DNA of 64,000 nt from Enterobacter sp. 638 (GTDB taxonomy: Bacteria > Pseudomonadota > Gammaproteobacteria > Enterobacterales > Enterobacteriaceae), in NCBI RefSeq assembly GCF_000016325.1, contig NC_009436.1:4092001-4156000 (forward strand), given 5' to 3'. Shown one piece after another: positions 1 to 10,024 of the stretch. Below the pieces are notes generated by a model. It searched no databases. It saw nothing but the letters and a program-made list of their open reading frames with translations, and was not told the DNA's origin. Within the stretch, counting starts at the first letter, position 1. Each line of letters begins with the position of its first letter. The translations under genes were made by a program, and so were the position numbers.

Positions 1-525
1 ATCAGTCAGGGACAAATGTGGGCGATTCTGCCGCAAACCTGGGTCGGCAACCTGCTGGGTTCCGTCTTCGTGGCGTTGCTGTACAGCTGGGGCGGCGGAA
101 GCCTGCTGCCAGTAGATACCAGCATTGTGCATACCGTTGCGCTCGCCAAAACCACACAGCCGGCCATGACGCTGTTCTTTAAGGGCGTGCTGTGTAACTG
201 GCTGGTGTGCCTGGCAATCTGGATGGCAATCCGCACGGAAGGTGCCGCGAAATTCATCGCGATCTGGTGGTGTCTGCTGGCATTTATTGCCTCCGGCTAC
301 GAGCACTCCGTGGCAAACATGACGCTCTTCGCGCTCTCGTGGTTTGGCCATCACAGCGAGGCTTACACCCTTTCGGGCATCGGTCATAACCTGTTGTGGG
401 TAACTCTGGGCAATACCCTTTCGGGTGCAGTGTTTATGGGCTTAGGATACTGGTATGCTACTCCTAAAGCGGAGCGTCCGACTCCCGTCACCATCGCAAC
501 TGCACAGGCGAAAGCCAATTCCTAA
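1..525 (+). CDS. nirC: NirC nitrite transporter, 3' part (5' end outside the window)
   Basis: This is the C-terminal ~174 residues of NirC, an inner-membrane channel of the formate/nitrite transporter family that moves nitrite (and probably nitrous acid) for the cytoplasmic NADH nitrite reductase NirBD. The reading frame is open from base 1, so the ATG at 16 is internal. The family's full length is about 268 residues, so roughly 95 are missing. Seen: a run of hydrophobic segments, the family's [19 protein letters not shown] stretch and the [11 protein letters not shown] motif, nearly identical to E. coli NirC. The C-terminal tail ([14 protein letters not shown]) differs from E. coli. It lies 11 bp before cysG, as in the nirBDC-cysG operon, which couples nitrite uptake to siroheme supply. 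The family and identity are certain; only the start is out of view. Confidence 0.97.
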   Translation: MSQGQMWAILPQTWVGNLLGSVFVALLYSWGGGSLLPVDTSIVHTVALAKTTQPAMTLFFKGVLCNWLVCLAIWMAIRTEGAAKFIAIWWCLLAFIASGYEHSVANMTLFALSWFGHHSEAYTLSGIGHNLLWVTLGNTLSGAVFMGLGYWYATPKAERPTPVTIATAQAKANS

Positions 526-536
526 GAGGTAATGTC

Positions 537-1910
537 GTGGATCACCTGCCGATTTTCTGTCAATTACGTCATCGCGACTGCCTGTTAGTGGGCGGTGGCG
601 ATGTCGCTGAGCGTAAAGCGCGTTTGCTGTTAGAAGCAGGTGCACGACTTACCGTGAATGCTTTGGCCTTCGATCCGCAATTTAACGTATGGGCGCAGGA
701 AGGCATGCTGACGCTGGTACAGGGCGAGTTTGACGAGTCCTTGCTCGATACGTGCTGGCTAACGATCGCCGCTACCGACGACGACGACGTGAACCAGCGC
801 GTCAGCGATGCCTGCGAAATCCGTCGTATATTCTGCAACGTGGTCGATGCGCCAAAAGAAGCCAGCTTCATTATGCCGTCGATCATTGACCGTTCCCCGC
901 TGATGGTCGCGGTCTCCTCGGGCGGCACGTCACCGGTGCTGGCGCGTTTATTGCGCGAAAAACTTGAAGCGATTTTACCCCAGCATTTGGGACAGGTAGC
1001 GCGCTATGCGGGCCAGCTTCGCGCCCGGGTGAAAACGACGTTTGCAACCATCGGCGAGCGCCGCCGTTTCTGGGAAAAATTCTTCGTCAATGACCGCCTG
1101 GCACAGTCGCTGGCGAATCAGGATCAACAGGCCGTTGAAGAGACGACCGAGCGCCTGCTGACTGAGCCGCTGAATCATCGCGGCGAAGTGGTGCTGGTGG
1201 GTGCAGGGCCAGGAGATGCCGGTCTTTTAACGCTGAAAGGATTACAGCAGATCCAGCAGGCGGATATCGTGGTGTATGACCGTCTGGTGTCTGATGACAT
1301 CATGAATCTGGTCCGCCGTGACGCAGACCGCGTATTCGTGGGCAAACGCGCGGGTTATCACTGCGTTCCGCAGGAAGAAATTAACCAGATCCTGCTGCGT
1401 GAAGCACTCAAAGGCAAACGCGTGGTGCGCCTGAAGGGCGGCGATCCGTTTATCTTTGGTCGCGGCGGTGAAGAGCTGGAAACGCTTTGCAACGCGGGTG
1501 TGCCGTTCTCAGTGGTGCCAGGAATCACTGCGGCTTCTGGCTGTTCTGCCTATTCCGGTATCCCCCTTACCCATCGTGATTATGCCCAAAGCGTGCGCCT
1601 GGTGACGGGCCATCTCAAAACGGGAAGTGAGCTGGACTGGCACAACCTGGCCGCTGAAAAGCAGACGCTGGTTTTCTACATGGGGCTGAATCAGGCGGCG
1701 ACCATTCAGGAAAAACTGCTGGAACACGGTATGCAGCACGATATGCCGGTGGCGCTGGTCGAGAATGGCACGGCGATTACCCAGCGCGTCGTGAGCGGCG
1801 TGCTCACGCAGCTCGGCGAGCTGGCGAAGCAGGTTGAAAGCCCGGCGCTGATCGTCGTGGGTCGCGTGGTTGAGCTACGTGAAAAACTGAACTGGTTCTC
1901 AAATCACTAA
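537..1910 (+). CDS. cysG: Siroheme synthase CysG (trifunctional)
   Basis: CysG makes siroheme, the cofactor of nitrite and sulfite reductases, from uroporphyrinogen III. The C-terminal half (about residues 216-457) is the SAM-dependent methyltransferase, with [14 protein letters not shown] and [17 protein letters not shown]. The N-terminal ~200 residues hold the NAD-dependent precorrin-2 dehydrogenase and ferrochelatase, with the Rossmann motif [10 protein letters not shown] at 18-27 and the [18 protein letters not shown] phosphoserine/catalytic segment. The length of 457 residues equals E. coli CysG. The start is a GTG at 537 preceded by an AAGAGG-like site at 523-529. An ATG at 532 is in another frame. 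It is the last gene of the nir operon and ends before a strong hairpin terminator. Confidence 0.98.
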   Translation: MDHLPIFCQLRHRDCLLVGGGDVAERKARLLLEAGARLTVNALAFDPQFNVWAQEGMLTLVQGEFDESLLDTCWLTIAATDDDDVNQRVSDACEIRRIFCNVVDAPKEASFIMPSIIDRSPLMVAVSSGGTSPVLARLLREKLEAILPQHLGQVARYAGQLRARVKTTFATIGERRRFWEKFFVNDRLAQSLANQDQQAVEETTERLLTEPLNHRGEVVLVGAGPGDAGLLTLKGLQQIQQADIVVYDRLVSDDIMNLVRRDADRVFVGKRAGYHCVPQEEINQILLREALKGKRVVRLKGGDPFIFGRGGEELETLCNAGVPFSVVPGITAASGCSAYSGIPLTHRDYAQSVRLVTGHLKTGSELDWHNLAAEKQTLVFYMGLNQAATIQEKLLEHGMQHDMPVALVENGTAITQRVVSGVLTQLGELAKQVESPALIVVGRVVELREKLNWFSNH

Positions 1911-1986
1911 ACCCTGTCGCTACGATGACGAAGAGTCCGGTGGTTATGATGCGGCAGCGGATCAGAAAGCGTTAATGCAGATATAA
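1911..1986 (+). other. Short open tail after cysG, possible gene remnant
   Basis: Between the cysG stop and the terminator lies a stretch open in the +1 frame that ends in TAA at 1984-1986. It would encode an acidic peptide ending DDEESGGYDAAADQKALMQI. There is no start codon with a ribosome site. In E. coli this position holds yhfL and further genes that are missing here. The composition looks coding-like, so it could be the 3' scrap of a deleted gene, but it is too short to assign. Confidence 0.2.
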
Positions 1987-2016
1987 AAAAACCGGGAATT
2001 TCCCGGTTTTTTTTGT
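1985..2016. terminator. Bidirectional intrinsic terminator between cysG and trpS
   Basis: The stem AAACCGGGAA/TTCCCGGTTT is followed by eight T on the plus strand and preceded by seven A, so it can serve cysG (+) and the convergent trpS cluster (-). Confidence 0.9.
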
Positions 2017-2033
2017 TTTTGGGTGAGTGCAGC

Positions 2034-2067
2034 TGGATGCCCTCACCCTCTCCCACAGGAGAGGGTA
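2034..2067. repeat. REP-like palindrome
   Basis: Contains GATGCCCTCACCC followed by CTCTCCCACAGGAGAG, the short form of the repeat seen at many gene ends in this window. Here it sits between the cysG terminator and the trpS stop codon. Confidence 0.75.
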
Positions 2068-2092
2068 CAGACGGTTACCGCTTTGCTTTTAC

Positions 2093-3097
2093 CTACGGTT
2101 TTGCCACAAAGCCAATCGCCTGGTATACCGCTTTCAGCGTTTCAGCGGCACGCGCGCTGGCTTTGTCCGCGCCGTCTCGCATGACCTGATTCAGCAGCGC
2201 TTCGTCGTTGCGGAAACGGTTATAACGCTCCTGCAGTTCAGTCAGCATGCCGGAAACCGCATCCGCCACTTCGCCTTTGAGATGGCCATACATTTTGCCT
2301 TCAAAGTGCTGTTCAAGCTCAGGAATACTCTGCCCGGTGACGCCAGAGAGAATATCCAGCAGGTTTGAAACGCCCGCTTTGTTCTGCACATCGTAACGCA
2401 CAACAGGCGGCTCGTCGGAATCTGTCACCGCGCGTTTCAGCTTTTTCACCACCGCTTTCGGATCTTCCAGCAGGCCGATAACGTTGTTGCGGTTATCGTC
2501 AGACTTGGACATCTTTTTGGTCGGTTCAAGCAGCGACATCACGCGTGCGCCCGATTTCGGGATAAACGGCTCTGGCACTTTAAAGACATCGCCGTAGATC
2601 GCATTGAAGCGCTGCGCGATGTCACGGCTCAATTCGAGGTGCTGTTTCTGGTCTTCGCCAACCGGTACCTGGTTGGTTTGATACAGCAGAATGTCAGCGG
2701 CCATCAGCACGGGATAGTCAAACAAACCGGCGTTGATGTTCTCGGAGTAGCGTGCGGATTTGTCTTTGAACTGGGTCATGCGGCTCAGTTCGCCGAAATA
2801 GGTGTAGCAGTTCAGCGCCCAACCCAGCTGTGCATGCTCTGGCACGTGCGATTGAACGAAGATGGTGCTTTTTTCCGGATCGATACCGCATGCCAGATAC
2901 AGTGCCAGCGTATCCAGCGTGGCTTTACGCAGTTTCTCAGGATCCTGGCGCGCGGTGATCGCATGCAAATCCACGATGCAGTAAATGCAGTGGTAATCAT
3001 CCTGCATGCCGACCCACTGACGCAACGCACCCATGTAGTTGCCAATGGTCAATTCGCCTGAAGGCTGCGCGCCACTAAATACGATGGGCTTAGTCAT
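2093..3097 (-). CDS. trpS: Tryptophanyl-tRNA synthetase TrpS
   Basis: A class I aminoacyl-tRNA synthetase that charges tRNA-Trp in the cytoplasm. It has 334 residues, the same as E. coli. The N-terminal [17 protein letters not shown] carries the HIGH-equivalent (TIGN) and [11 protein letters not shown] near residue 195 is the second ATP-binding signature. The frame is open for 28 more codons upstream, but [11 protein letters not shown] at 3097 is the conserved family start and overlaps the end of gph by 8 bp, as expected for translational coupling. It is the last gene of the dam-rpe-gph-trpS series and ends before the bidirectional terminator at 1985-2016. Confidence 0.98.
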   Translation of the reverse strand: MTKPIVFSGAQPSGELTIGNYMGALRQWVGMQDDYHCIYCIVDLHAITARQDPEKLRKATLDTLALYLACGIDPEKSTIFVQSHVPEHAQLGWALNCYTYFGELSRMTQFKDKSARYSENINAGLFDYPVLMAADILLYQTNQVPVGEDQKQHLELSRDIAQRFNAIYGDVFKVPEPFIPKSGARVMSLLEPTKKMSKSDDNRNNVIGLLEDPKAVVKKLKRAVTDSDEPPVVRYDVQNKAGVSNLLDILSGVTGQSIPELEQHFEGKMYGHLKGEVADAVSGMLTELQERYNRFRNDEALLNQVMRDGADKASARAAETLKAVYQAIGFVAKP

Positions 3098-3851
3098 TTT
3101 TCGATTCCTGATGTTCACTGTGCGAAAGCCCGAGTGCGGGCAGTAAATCTTTGAAGTGATCGAACACGGCGTCCGGTTCACTCAGCGTGATGGATTCACC
3201 GTAGTTATAGCCGTAGGTTAATCCCACAGACGGCGAACCTGCGGCTTTGGCGGCCAGAATATCATTACGCGAATCGCCGACAAAAAGCAGTTGTTCAGGC
3301 GTTAAGGATAATTTCCCTGCCACCAGCAATATCGGTTCCGGATGCGGCTTTTTATTCTGTACGTCATCACCGCCCACAATCACCGAGAAATATTTTGCGA
3401 TGTCGAGGGCTTCTAGCAACGGCGCCACAAACGGCGTCGGCTTGTTGGTGACCAGCGCCAGCGGCATGCCATGGGCATGCAACGCGCTCAGCGTATCGAC
3501 AACGTCCGGGAACAGAAAACTGCCCTCTTCCACGGTCTCTTCATAAAAACGGTTAAACAGTTTACGCAGAACGCGCAGTTGCTCATCCTGCGGGATATCA
3601 GCATGGTCAACGCCAGGTTTACCCTGTGCCGAACGCTGAATAGCGCGTTCCTGACGGGACCACGTCAACGCACGTTCCATCAGCACATCAGCACCGTTTC
3701 CAATCCAGGTTATCACCCGGTCTTCACCCGCAACGGGCAACTCCAGCGCATACAGCGCCTGATCGACGGCGCTGGTTAAACCCGGCGCGCTATCGACCAG
3801 CGTGCCATCAAGGTCAAACGCGACGCCGCGTATTGCCTGTAATTTATTCAT
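3090..3851 (-). CDS. gph: Phosphoglycolate phosphatase Gph
   Basis: A HAD-superfamily phosphatase that dephosphorylates 2-phosphoglycolate, which arises from repair of 3'-phosphoglycolate DNA ends. It has 253 residues (252 in E. coli). The nucleophile motif [10 protein letters not shown] sits at 12-21 with Asp13/Asp15; VTNKPTPF gives motif II; Lys and [16 protein letters not shown] give motifs III/IV. The insert between the first two motifs is a C1 cap. It overlaps rpe upstream and trpS downstream by 8 bp each, so the three genes are read as one coupled unit. Confidence 0.97.
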   Translation of the reverse strand: MNKLQAIRGVAFDLDGTLVDSAPGLTSAVDQALYALELPVAGEDRVITWIGNGADVLMERALTWSRQERAIQRSAQGKPGVDHADIPQDEQLRVLRKLFNRFYEETVEEGSFLFPDVVDTLSALHAHGMPLALVTNKPTPFVAPLLEALDIAKYFSVIVGGDDVQNKKPHPEPILLVAGKLSLTPEQLLFVGDSRNDILAAKAAGSPSVGLTYGYNYGESITLSEPDAVFDHFKDLLPALGLSHSEHQESKND

Positions 3852-4521
3852 GACTTACCTTTGCCAGTTCACTGCGCATCTCATCAATGACTTTTTTGTA
3901 ATCCGGTTGGTCAAAAATGGCAGAGCCTGCCACGAACATATCGGCACCCGCCGCTGCGATTTCGCCAATGTTATTGACCTTCACGCCGCCATCCACTTCA
4001 AGGCGAATGTCATAGCCAGACTCGTCGATGCGACGGCGCACTTCACGCAGCTTGTCCAGCGTTTGCGGAATAAAGGATTGCCCACCAAAGCCCGGATTGA
4101 CGGACATCAGCAGAATCACGTCCAGCTTATCCATGACGTAATCCAGATAGCTCAGCGAGGTCGCTGGGTTAAACACCAGACCCGCCTTACAGCCATTCTC
4201 TTTGATGAGCTGCAACGTGCGATCGACATGCTCGGAGGCTTCAGGGTGGAAGGTGATAATGCTCGCGCCCGCTGCGGCAAAATCCGGCACGATGCGATCA
4301 ACCGGTTTGACCATCAGGTGAACATCAATCGGGGCGGTGATTCCGTAGTTACGTAGCGCTTTGAGCACCATCGGGCCGATGGTCAGATTAGGGACGTAGT
4401 GGTTATCCATCACATCGAAATGCACCACATCCGCACCAGCGGCCAGCGCGTTGGCCGTGTCTTCACCCAGGCGGGCAAAATCGGCCGACAGAATTGAGGG
4501 AGCAATCAAAAACTGTTTCAT
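3844..4521 (-). CDS. rpe: Ribulose-phosphate 3-epimerase Rpe
   Basis: Interconverts D-ribulose-5-phosphate and D-xylulose-5-phosphate in the pentose phosphate pathway. A TIM-barrel protein of 225 residues as in E. coli, with [16 protein letters not shown] at the N-terminus, [17 protein letters not shown] (metal and catalytic Asp), [20 protein letters not shown] and LEVDGGV. Two in-frame ATGs occur at 4527 and 4521. The second is chosen because AAGGAG lies 6 bases before it but directly abuts the first. It overlaps gph by 8 bp and follows dam by 41 bp. Confidence 0.97.
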   Translation of the reverse strand: MKQFLIAPSILSADFARLGEDTANALAAGADVVHFDVMDNHYVPNLTIGPMVLKALRNYGITAPIDVHLMVKPVDRIVPDFAAAGASIITFHPEASEHVDRTLQLIKENGCKAGLVFNPATSLSYLDYVMDKLDVILLMSVNPGFGGQSFIPQTLDKLREVRRRIDESGYDIRLEVDGGVKVNNIGEIAAAGADMFVAGSAIFDQPDYKKVIDEMRSELAKVSHE

Positions 4522-4562
4522 CCGCATCTCCTTGAAATGTGTTTACCGGCGGGCGAAACGAC

Positions 4563-5378
4563 TCAGGGGCGATAAAGAGCCAGCAGTTCGTCCACCTTTT
4601 TACGTGTACCACCGTTACTGCTGATGCTGCGCCGCACCTGAACGACGTATCGGTGAGTCGCTAACTGATACCATTCGCGCGTCATTTCCGTATCGTGATT
4701 TGAAATCAGCACGGGAATACGCTTTTTCACCAGGCCCTCGGCGATCTCCGCCAGATGCACCTGCTCTTTCAAATTGAAACTGTTGGTGTGGTACGCCGTA
4801 AAGTTGGCCGTCGCCGTCAGCGGCGCATACGGCGGATCGCAGTACACGACCGACTGGTGATCCGCGCGCGCCATGCTGTCGGCGTAGGACTCGCAGATAA
4901 AGAGTGCATTCTGTGCTTTCTCAGCAAAGTGATACAACTCAGCCTGCGGGAAATAAGGGCGTTTATAGCGGCCAAACGGGACGTTGAATTCACCACGCAG
5001 ATTATACCGGCACAGGCCATTGTAGCCATGACGGTTAAGATACAAGAATAATAACGCCCGCCGGAAGGGATCGCTGCTTTGGTTAAATTCTACGCGAAGC
5101 TGATAGTAAACTTCAGACTGATTGGTCTCAGGCGTAAAGAGCTTACGCGCCTCGTCAACGTACTCGTCGGTACGATCTTTGACGATGTTATAGAGGCTAA
5201 TCAGATCGCTGTTGATATCCGCCAGGATATAACGAGAGAAGTCGGTGTTGAGAAACACGGACCCGGCACCCACAAAGGGCTCGATAAGGCACTCGCCCTT
5301 GGGCAGGTGTTTTTTAATATCGTCAAGCAGGGGGAATTTTCCCCCTGCCCATTTTAGAAAAGCGCGATTTTTTTTCAT
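4563..5378 (-). CDS. dam: DNA adenine methyltransferase Dam
   Basis: Methylates N6 of adenine in GATC, which directs mismatch repair, SeqA-controlled replication initiation and phase-variable promoters. The SAM-binding FxGxG-type segment is EPFVGAGSVF, the N-terminal FLKWAGGK is present, and the catalytic motif IV is DPPY in VVYCDPPYAPLTATANFTAYH. It has 271 residues. E. coli Dam has 278, and this protein ends at ALYRP, lacking the short C-terminal tail. The start MKKNRAFLKW at 5378 is the conserved one, although the frame is open 17 codons further up. It lies 66 bp after damX and 41 bp before rpe in the same direction. Confidence 0.98.
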   Translation of the reverse strand: MKKNRAFLKWAGGKFPLLDDIKKHLPKGECLIEPFVGAGSVFLNTDFSRYILADINSDLISLYNIVKDRTDEYVDEARKLFTPETNQSEVYYQLRVEFNQSSDPFRRALLFLYLNRHGYNGLCRYNLRGEFNVPFGRYKRPYFPQAELYHFAEKAQNALFICESYADSMARADHQSVVYCDPPYAPLTATANFTAYHTNSFNLKEQVHLAEIAEGLVKKRIPVLISNHDTEMTREWYQLATHRYVVQVRRSISSNGGTRKKVDELLALYRP

Positions 5379-5444
5379 GCTGACTAACTGATTACACCTT
5401 TTCCAGCTGTGGAAAAGCTCCGACAGCATTCTGCGCTTTAAACA

Positions 5445-6725
5445 TTACTTCAAGTCGGCCTGAACCTGATGAATCGGTTTCGCCCATGGGTTTTTCGCCT
5501 GAACGTCAGCAGGTAACGTTGCCACAGCGCGTTTCGCTTCGTCTTTAGAGGCGTAAACGCCGCTAACCAGCGTGTACCATGGCTGTCCGTTGCGAGTCGA
5601 CTGATAAACCACATAGTTTTTCAGGTTCGATTTCTTCGCCCAGTTATTCAGATTGTCGTAGTTAGACGAACTGCTCAACTGAAGCGTGTAATTATTAGAC
5701 GGTGCAGCCTTCATTGCCCCAACGTTACCCGCAGACTTACCTGATGCAGTGCCAGGCGCTGTTGCCGTCGCTGCAGGAGTCGGTGTTGCTGCAGTCACTT
5801 TCGGTGCTGCTGTGGCCGCTGGTGTTTTCACCGGCGCGCTGGTCGCGGTTTCCGTTGGCTTAGGCTGGGCAACCGGTTTGGCTTCAGTCGCTTTAGCAAC
5901 GGCCTGCGGTTTCGTTTCGCGCTTCGGCTCAATCACCGCTTTTTGACGCTCTGGACGCGAAGTGGCAGCCTGAGTTTGACGCGGTTTGGTTTCCGTTGCC
6001 GCGGTTTGCGGTTGAGCATTCCCGCCACGAATTGGCGCGACAGTTGCAGGTTCAGTTGGCAGCGTGGAATTAGCCACCACGTTATTCACCTGATCCGGGT
6101 TCTGCGTAAGCGCATTATTCAGATCGCCCTGAACTTCAACACGCTGCTGACCTTCAGGTGCCGCGCTTGCCTGGCCCTGAGTTGGCGTAGCCGAAACGGG
6201 TGGCAGGGAGACATCCTGCGGCGCATTCGTTGGATTGCCCGCGGTCTGTTCAGCAGAAGTGGTGCCTGGCGCAGGTTGCGCACCATTAGCCTGATCAGCT
6301 GCATCATTATTATTGCCCGAAAGATTGATGCTCTTTTCGGTTGAAGCGGTCTGCTCATTTGAGGGGGTAGACGGTGCTTTCAGCGCAGAACCGATGCCGA
6401 TAATCAGCAGCAGCAGGACAAAAACGCCAAGGCCCATCATAACGTACTGACGTGAAGCGGGTTTCGCCGCTACTTTTTTACGTTTGCGCGGGCGACGCTC
6501 TAGAGGCTCTTCGTCTAGTGATTCATCATCAGACTCATAATCCTCTTCTTCCCGCTCATCGCGCGCAGGGCGACTACGTGACGGACGACGATCGTCTGCA
6601 TCCAAATCAACATCATCAAAGTTGATTTGCGGCTCATTATCGCGTTCTGAAGATTGACGAGAACGACCAGTACGACGATCGCTGGGATCGGGTTTCAGCT
6701 CGTCTTCTGGTTTGAATTCATCCAT
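5445..6725 (-). CDS. damX: Cell division protein DamX (SPOR domain)
   Basis: A septal-ring membrane protein that binds denuded peptidoglycan at the division site. It has 426 residues in four parts: an acidic and Arg-rich cytoplasmic region (about 1-80), one transmembrane helix rich in Leu/Ile/Val (about 95-115), a long low-complexity Ala/Pro/Thr/Gln linker, and a C-terminal SPOR domain (about 345-426) with [17 protein letters not shown] and [20 protein letters not shown] basic [11 protein letters not shown] stretch lies just before the membrane helix, consistent with an N-in orientation. The gene follows aroB by 92 bp and precedes dam, the order known for enterobacteria. The linker is where sequence differs most from E. 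coli. Confidence 0.96.
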   Translation of the reverse strand: MDEFKPEDELKPDPSDRRTGRSRQSSERDNEPQINFDDVDLDADDRRPSRSRPARDEREEEDYESDDESLDEEPLERRPRKRKKVAAKPASRQYVMMGLGVFVLLLLIIGIGSALKAPSTPSNEQTASTEKSINLSGNNNDAADQANGAQPAPGTTSAEQTAGNPTNAPQDVSLPPVSATPTQGQASAAPEGQQRVEVQGDLNNALTQNPDQVNNVVANSTLPTEPATVAPIRGGNAQPQTAATETKPRQTQAATSRPERQKAVIEPKRETKPQAVAKATEAKPVAQPKPTETATSAPVKTPAATAAPKVTAATPTPAATATAPGTASGKSAGNVGAMKAAPSNNYTLQLSSSSNYDNLNNWAKKSNLKNYVVYQSTRNGQPWYTLVSGVYASKDEAKRAVATLPADVQAKNPWAKPIHQVQADLK

Positions 6726-6817
6726 TTAACACCCCACTCAAAGGTTCATGCTTACGACGTTGCATTTCACCTGAAGCTAAATAGCTACCTGTAACAGTAG
6801 CCTGACCTTTCTAGTTG

Positions 6818-7906
6818 TTACGCCTGCTGGCAATCAGCAATAGCGCCAAGAACCACATCATGCGGCACTCCGCCGCGCACTTCACTCTTCCCTATTGCCA
6901 GCGGGAGCACTAAGCGCATCTCACCAGCCAAAACTTTTTTATCGCGCATCATGTGGGGTAAATACGCGTGCGAAGACATCTCGCGCGGCCCCGTTACCGG
7001 TAAGCCAGCACGCTCAAGCAGCGTGATGATGCGTTGAGTCTCTTCTTGCTTAAATTGACCCAGACGTTCAGAGGTACGCGCGGCCATAACCATGCCCGCT
7101 GCAACCGCTTCGCCATGAAGCCAATTGCCATAACCCATCTCCGCCTCAATCGCGTGACCGAACGTGTGCCCCAGATTCAGTAAAGCACGTAAGCCCGTTT
7201 CACGCTCGTCTGCTGCAACGACTTCGGCTTTCAGCTCACAACAACGGCGGATGCAGTAAGCCAGCGCTTTACCGTCAAGATTAAGCAACGCATCCATGTT
7301 GTCTTCCAGCCAGCTAAAGAATTCGCCGTCCAGAATAATGCCGTATTTGATCACTTCAGCCAGGCCTGAAGCCAATTCGCGCTGGGGCAACGTGTTCAGA
7401 CAGTCGAGATCCACCACCACCGATGCGGGCTGATAGAACGCGCCAATCATGTTTTTGCCAAGGGGATGGTTAACAGCCGTTTTGCCGCCAACCGAAGAAT
7501 CGACCTGTGATAAAAGCGTGGTAGGAATTTGAATAAAACGAACACCACGTTGATAACTTGCCGCAGCAAAACCCGTTAGATCGCCAACAACACCACCGCC
7601 CAGGGCAAGTAGTGTCGTATCGCGACCATGCGGTTTTTGCAGTAGTGCGGTAAAGACGGTCTCAAGTACCGCCAGGCTTTTATACTGCTCGCCATCAGGC
7701 AAAATCACACTGTCAACGTTCACACCTGCCTGTTCAAGCAGATGACGAATTTTGTCGAGATAAAGCGGAGCCAGCGTCTCGTTGGTGACAAGCATAGCTT
7801 GATCACCCGCTTTCAGTGGTAAGAAGGAAGCTGGGTCGTTAAACAAACCAGCCGCGATGGTGATAGGGTAACTACGTTCCCCGAGAGTAACTGTAATCCT
7901 CTCCAT
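6818..7906 (-). CDS. aroB: 3-dehydroquinate synthase AroB
   Basis: Second step of the shikimate pathway: converts DAHP to 3-dehydroquinate, using NAD and a divalent metal. It has 362 residues, the E. coli length. [19 protein letters not shown] (NAD/substrate loop), [18 protein letters not shown] and [18 protein letters not shown] (zinc-binding His) are all intact. It lies 57 bp after aroK with the same polarity, and the two usually form one operon reading on into damX-dam. Confidence 0.98.
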   Translation of the reverse strand: MERITVTLGERSYPITIAAGLFNDPASFLPLKAGDQAMLVTNETLAPLYLDKIRHLLEQAGVNVDSVILPDGEQYKSLAVLETVFTALLQKPHGRDTTLLALGGGVVGDLTGFAAASYQRGVRFIQIPTTLLSQVDSSVGGKTAVNHPLGKNMIGAFYQPASVVVDLDCLNTLPQRELASGLAEVIKYGIILDGEFFSWLEDNMDALLNLDGKALAYCIRRCCELKAEVVAADERETGLRALLNLGHTFGHAIEAEMGYGNWLHGEAVAAGMVMAARTSERLGQFKQEETQRIITLLERAGLPVTGPREMSSHAYLPHMMRDKKVLAGEMRLVLPLAIGKSEVRGGVPHDVVLGAIADCQQA

Positions 7907-7963
7907 GACGCGACATCCACCTTAAATGCTATTACCCGTGGGCGAGTGTATATAAAGCCAGAA

Positions 7964-8485
7964 TCAGTTGCTTTCCAGCATATGAATAATCTGGTTTGCA
8001 ACGACTTTTGCGCTCTGATCGTCAGTACGAATCGTTACATCAGCAATTTCTTCGTACAGTGGATTGCGTTCACCAGCCAGGGCTTCAAGAACTTCACGCG
8101 GAGGCGTTTCAACCTGCAGTAACGGGCGCTTTTTATCACGCTGCGTACGTGCGAGTTGTTTCTCGATAGTCGTCTCAAGATAAACCACAACGCCGCGGGC
8201 CGAGAGACGGTTACGCGTTTCACGAGATTTTACAGAGCCGCCGCCAGTCGCCAGCACAATGCCCTGTTTTTCCGTAAGTTCATTGATAACTTTTTCTTCA
8301 CGGTCACGGAAACCTTCTTCACCTTCTACATCGAAGACCCAGCCCACATCAGCTCCGGTTCGTTTCTCAATCTCGTGATCAGAATCGTAAAATTCCATAT
8401 TGAGTTGTTGAGCTAACTGGCGCCCAATAGTGCTTTTGCCGGCACCCATAGGCCCAACCAGAAAGATATTGCGTTTCTCTGCCAT
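7964..8485 (-). CDS. aroK: Shikimate kinase 1 AroK
   Basis: Phosphorylates shikimate with ATP to shikimate-3-phosphate. A P-loop protein of 173 residues, identical in length to E. coli AroK. The Walker A motif GPMGAGKST lies at 11-19. The shikimate-binding DSD/R segments ([17 protein letters not shown]), the GGG of LATGGGSVK and the lid [17 protein letters not shown] are present. It is the first gene of the aroK-aroB-damX-dam-rpe-gph-trpS series. The ~300 bp before it (8486-8782) should hold the promoter. Confidence 0.98.
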   Translation of the reverse strand: MAEKRNIFLVGPMGAGKSTIGRQLAQQLNMEFYDSDHEIEKRTGADVGWVFDVEGEEGFRDREEKVINELTEKQGIVLATGGGSVKSRETRNRLSARGVVVYLETTIEKQLARTQRDKKRPLLQVETPPREVLEALAGERNPLYEEIADVTIRTDDQSAKVVANQIIHMLESN

Positions 8486-8782
8486 TTTTTCGGTACTACT
8501 AAGACTATTCGTTAATGGTAATTCCAGCTTCGCGAGTACTCAACGTAGCAGGACATGAACTGAAACCTCATATGCGATAGTGCGAGAGTCAGACTAAAAA
8601 TTATCTCAGTAGTCCTGCTTGTTTGGCAACTGATTAAATCACCATGCCAAATGCTTAGAGCAACAAGAGGTAAGAATAAGAGAAGCTGAATCTCAAATCG
8701 GTACTCCTTGTATGCTAATTCATGCCTCACGTCAAACATCTGCAACAAACTGGGTGCAAAATCCTCGCGGAGATCGTTTCGA
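8486..8782. other. Intergenic region upstream of aroK, no gene recognised
   Basis: About 300 bp between the hofQ stop and the aroK start. An open frame on the minus strand (8512-8796) has no family resemblance and overlaps the end of hofQ, so it is not called. The region is AT-richer than its surroundings and must carry the aroK promoter. I could not fix a -35/-10 pair by eye. Confidence 0.5.
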
Positions 8783-10024
8783 TTACTGAATATCAATCAA
8801 ACGTGGCGTAATAAACACCACCAGCTCGCGGCGCTCGTTATCTTTGCCGTCATGGCGGAAAAACTGGCCCAACAGGGGAACATGCCCGAGACCCGGTACG
8901 CTATCGCTTGCCGTTTTATTCTTTTGAGAGAAAATACCGCCCAGTGCCAGCGTTTCTCCACTTTTCACTTCGACCTGCGTTTCGATCTCCTGCTTATCAA
9001 TCGCCAGCGTTTCACCGTCAGCCTGCTGTAAAACTTGCCCCGGCATATTTTCGCTGATACGCAGTTTTAAACGCACCCGACCGTTTGGAAGCACCACTGG
9101 CGTCACTTCCATGCCCAAAACCGCCTCTTTAAATTCTACCGATGTCGCCCCACTGTCCCCACTGGAAACCTGGTAAGGAATTTCGCTGCCCTGTTTAATG
9201 CTGGCTGGCTGCATGTGCGACGCCAACAGGCGCGGACTGGCAATGATCTCCAGCTGTTGCTTTTGCTCGAGGGCGGAAAGCTCCAGATCCAAAAGTCTGC
9301 CGTCGATTCGACCGATGTTGAATCCAACATGTGTCGTGGCATTGGCGACTGAAAGATCGGCACCCATCGTGGTGACTTGTCCCGGTGCCCCAGCACCTTG
9401 CGCCTCTGCAAGATTCCATTTCACGCCAAGCTCACGCAGGCTTTTTTCATTTATCGTGACGATATGCGCTTCCAACTGCACCTGAGCGATAGGCAGATCC
9501 ATCTCTTTCACCCACTGCTGAAAATTATCAAGCACTGCGGGAATATCGCGCACCAGCAATCGATTTGTGCGTTTGTCTACTGACAAACTCCCTTTTGGGC
9601 TCAGCTGTTTCTCGGCAGATTTCTGTAATTCGGTACCGTCGGCATAGGCCAGAGAATAGCCGCGCGAGACAAGCGGGACATCCAGTTTCAGCCTGGTTTT
9701 CTCCTCTTCATTACGCGCCTGCTGCTCACGTTGCCACGCCGCGGTGTTCACATAAAAAATACCGCGCTCCTCGCGCAACACCAGCCCAGCGCTGGTGACT
9801 ACGGTTTGTAGCGCCTGCCGCCAGGGCACGCGCGTTAAATGCAGCGACAGCGTACCGGTGACATCAGGCGAAACGATGAGGTTGCGGTTCTCCAGCTCGA
9901 CCAACGACTGCAGAACTTGAACAACCGGTACGTCATCAACGACCAGGGTCACTGGTTTTTGAGTGCTGCTCCAGGCCGACATGCTGAACAGCGCTAGCAG
10001 GCTGACTATCCTTGTTATTTTCAT
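8783..10024 (-). CDS. hofQ: HofQ secretin (DNA-uptake/type IV pilus outer-membrane pore)
   Basis: A PilQ/secretin-family protein; homologues form the outer-membrane ring used in competence and needed in E. coli for growth on DNA as nutrient. It has 413 residues, against 412 in E. coli. Order: a hydrophobic signal peptide (about 1-20), an STN-like segment (VVDDVPVVQVLQSL, ~30-95), an N1-type domain (LVRDIPAVLDNFQQWVKEMDLP), and the secretin core with QLEIIASPRLLASHMQPASIKQG, VEVKSGETLALGGIF and PGLGHVPLLGQFF. The start MKITRIVSLL at 10024 follows an AAGGA-type site. A longer frame exists to 10102 but would spoil the signal peptide. The start lies inside the end of hofP. Confidence 0.93.
   Translation of the reverse strand: MKITRIVSLLALFSMSAWSSTQKPVTLVVDDVPVVQVLQSLVELENRNLIVSPDVTGTLSLHLTRVPWRQALQTVVTSAGLVLREERGIFYVNTAAWQREQQARNEEEKTRLKLDVPLVSRGYSLAYADGTELQKSAEKQLSPKGSLSVDKRTNRLLVRDIPAVLDNFQQWVKEMDLPIAQVQLEAHIVTINEKSLRELGVKWNLAEAQGAGAPGQVTTMGADLSVANATTHVGFNIGRIDGRLLDLELSALEQKQQLEIIASPRLLASHMQPASIKQGSEIPYQVSSGDSGATSVEFKEAVLGMEVTPVVLPNGRVRLKLRISENMPGQVLQQADGETLAIDKQEIETQVEVKSGETLALGGIFSQKNKTASDSVPGLGHVPLLGQFFRHDGKDNERRELVVFITPRLIDIQ

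Noticed and set aside
8512..8796. A 94-codon minus-strand frame between hofQ and aroK
   Set aside because: It overlaps the hofQ end, has no ribosome site or family match, and occupies the aroK promoter region.
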